NCBI GenBank assembly: GCA_006937955.1
Contig: SSNP01000024.1
Location: forward strand, 806,001-870,000
Origin: Pachypanchax playfairii
Taxonomy: Eukaryota; Chordata; Actinopteri; Cyprinodontiformes; Aplocheilidae
Length of the DNA stretch: 64,000 nt
Direction of reading: 5' to 3'
The position numbers were made by a program, and so were the translations under genes. The notes under the pieces were generated by a model, which saw only the letters and a list, made by a program, of their open reading frames with translations, ran no database searches and was not told where the DNA came from. Positions within the stretch are counted from its first letter, which is position 1. Each line of letters starts with the position of its first letter. Of the stretch, positions 61,852-64,000 are shown in pieces.

Positions 61852-63610
61852 TAAAACACCAGCTCTGATATATATGTTGATACAAACCATGTTTCATATG
61901 TGAAAACCATTGAATTTACATTTGAGACGTGTTAATTTAACATTTTTACATGTGAAATGTGATTTTCACATGTGAAGTTAATACTCATGAGTTGTGCTGT
62001 TGATTTTTATGATTTGTTAAGGAACAAGTAAAACCCTGTTTCAGCAGTACTTCTATGTACTTTATTTCATAGTGTGTGTAAACAGATTGTGTCACTCAGA
62101 TTGGAGGACGTGTTAAAGTTTCCAACTCGGTGTTATTTTCTCGGTTGTGCGTCTCCAAGGTTTTATAAGACACCTGAAGGGCAACGATAGAAGGTTGTAT
62201 TTCTATCCAGTCAATATTGCATCGAGGATTACAGCAGCTTTAAACCAAACTCCAGCTTCCACATTTCCTTGTTACTATGTTTCTTTCTGTTCACTTATAG
62301 ATCAAATTGTGAAATTTGACCAACTTTCTAAACCTTTTCCAGAATCTCAACCACATTTTACTATGTCTTATAGTTGGAATACCTCTAAGAATAAATGATT
62401 TAAATAGAAATGTGTCTATTTTAACAAAGTAAATGTTTCTAATTTAGCTTAAACAGTCAAGGAAAAATGTAGATTTCTATTTAACATGTTAGCTACTAGT
62501 TTCTTTTCCTCTTTATTAATCTCTCCCTCATTGGGTTTCTATGAAAATTTGTGTGCATTTTATGGAGCATAGAGTAGAACATTTAAAAATAGCCAAAAGA
62601 CATTAAGCACGTGGATGTAATTGAGGTTTGGGGGGAGAATCGAAATCCCAGTCTTTATTTCCATCTGGCTGATTAGGAGAGGTTGGTATTTTGTCTCCTC
62701 GTCTTGACTGACAAACACTCAGCAGCAGCTGCATCTCCGGCCCTGCCGGCATTACGCAAATGCTAACCATCACGGCAACATTCAAACAGCAGGACGCGCC
62801 TAATTCTGTCCATATGCTAATATAGAAAAATACCCACATGTGCAACCTGACAGGCGAGTTTTGAGGGGGGAAACGAGCAGCAGGCCGTCTCCAGTGAGGT
62901 CTCTGCGGGGAGTTTGGTGGATTTAAATATGTAATGAAAAGCTTTACCAGGCCACTGAGCACTTGACCTTGCCTTGGCTGCCTTAGCGACAGACGTGCTT
63001 ACAGTACGTACGTCACCTCCAACCCACTGAGGTTTTTATATCCCACTACTGTCATCATGGGATACAGACGGGGAGGGGAGGAGTACAAGAGATGAAAGTG
63101 AGACTGTGAATTCATTCAGACATTAACAGTGATGATGAGAAGAAGGGGGGGGGGTACAAAGCTTCAAGACATTTTTTGGTGCTGCAACACTAAAGCTGTG
63201 TGTGTGATCATCAGCAAGATACACACAATATAGAATGAGAGATTTTGAGAGATGAGAGAAGTGACAGAGGAAGAGAGACGAGAGCGAGGGCAGAGAGCAA
63301 GAGGAGGAGGGGGGGGGGCTCCATTTGCCTGTGATGCTAAAAATAAAACCTGCAGAGCCGCTTTTGAGCGTGCACCAGAGCAGGCAGTCATCTACACAGC
63401 GATTGTGCATGCTCTGTCCTGCTTACTGTGCATGTAGCAGAGATTTTCTGCAACACTGTGATGGTCTCGAACGCTCGACACACACAACCATGAATATTTC
63501 TGCAGGAATCCTTAAAATGACTCTGCCTAACATTCACACACTGTTCCTCTTTAGTATTCAGGACATGTGGATGAGAAAAATGTCTGCTCAAGGCTTCGGT
63601 AGGGGGTCTT

Positions 63611-63615
<5 letters not shown>
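61852..63615. other. intron sequence with small palindromes
   Basis: 61940-61980 has clustered copies of acatgtgaa, including the perfect palindrome ttcacatgtgaa (61965-61976). 62600-63010 is a GC-richer repeat-free stretch. G-runs lie near 63145-63155 and 63310-63319. No exon. Confidence 0.4.

Positions 63616-63694
<79 letters not shown>
63616..63694. repeat. (TG)n microsatellite
   Basis: About 39 uninterrupted TG units, the longest in the window and likely length-variable. Confidence 0.97.
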
Positions 63695-63699
<5 letters not shown>

Positions 63700-63882
63700 G
63701 AAATCAGTATGAAACATGACCTGACAGAACCAGAGAAGGTATTAAGACACACACTGGCTGAACACCTCTTACACACACACACCCGCACTACTCCCAGTCT
63801 CCATAGCAACCCTCGACAGAATTGATGAGCAAAGTCCTATTGACTCTTTGTGAGGGGGGGAGAAGGAGGACTGCAGTGCCTT

Positions 63883-63884
<2 letters not shown>
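63695..63884. other. sequence between two TG microsatellites
   Basis: No gene seen; includes a short CA repeat at about 63770-63782. Confidence 0.5.
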
Positions 63885-63917
<33 letters not shown>

Positions 63918-63922
63918 TGTGT
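63885..63922. repeat. (GT)n microsatellite
   Basis: About 18 units with one GG interruption. Confidence 0.95.
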
Positions 63923-64000
63923 GACTTTGAGAAAGAGGACAGGAGGCTCATCGAGTGTATTCTGAGAGGGGATTAGCACGTCAGCGGGCCGTCATCACAC

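Noticed and set aside
63325..63809. Open frames ending in Val-Cys or Thr-His repeats
   Set aside because: Produced by the (TG)n microsatellite.
54286..64000. Next neuroligin exon (FLSTGDQ-type coding)
   Set aside because: Looked for in + strand frames and not found; it should lie beyond the window.

Overview
The window looks like intronic DNA from a ray-finned (teleost) fish. It is AT-rich by eye, full of microsatellites, and carries many DNA-transposon remnants of kinds common in fish: Tc1/mariner, hAT, TTAA-flanked elements, tRNA-headed SINEs and LINE remnants. I see no operons, ribosome binding sites or other prokaryotic structure. Species cannot be fixed from the sequence alone.

Only one host gene is visible: two internal exons of a neuroligin gene on the + strand, best matched to the neuroligin-2 paralogue (nlgn2a or nlgn2b not resolved). 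The first, 29499-29552 (54 nt), is the splice-site-A cassette. The second, 54136-54285 (150 nt), encodes part of the cholinesterase-like domain. Both are phase 1/1 exons with consensus splice signals, so the cassette can be included or skipped without changing frame. The intron between them is 24,583 bp. The 5' coding exon(s) and the exons after the 150-nt one are not found here and should lie outside the window, so essentially everything else is intron.

One complete transposon stands out: a 1,602-bp Tc1-like element (3816-5417) with TA target duplications, identical 200-bp terminal inverted repeats and an uninterrupted 340-residue transposase (minus strand, DD34E triad D153/D244/E279). It looks young and possibly still functional.

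Other mobile DNA by region: 2.1-2.7 kb, a piggyBac-like TTAA element; 7.1-7.9 kb, a GCTACG-ended MITE; 10.1-11.4 kb, a broken LINE; 16.8-20.4 kb, two copies of a TTAA element, one hit by a hAT with a BED-finger remnant and the other by an unclassified 435-bp insertion; 25.7-26.7 and 30.7-31.3 kb, two more TTAA elements; 32.6-32.9 kb, a SINE; 32.9-33.5, 49.4-50.0, 58.9-59.5 and 61.3-61.9 kb, four same-orientation copies of one TTAA family; 35.1 kb, a small element with a perfect palindromic 8-bp duplication; 36.2-36.4 kb, a dead Tc1 remnant; 48.5-49.2 kb, a hAT-like element; 55.3-55.7 kb, a LINE reverse-transcriptase remnant; 59.6-60.4 kb, a TTAA element carrying a broken coding first exon.

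Tandem DNA includes a 175-bp-period array of palindromic subunits (40.7-42.0 kb), a TGGA/CGGA tetranucleotide array (44.3-44.6 kb) and several (TG)n tracts. The most unusual signals are the palindromic higher-order array and the repeated pattern of TTAA elements that keep a start codon followed by a consensus splice donor.
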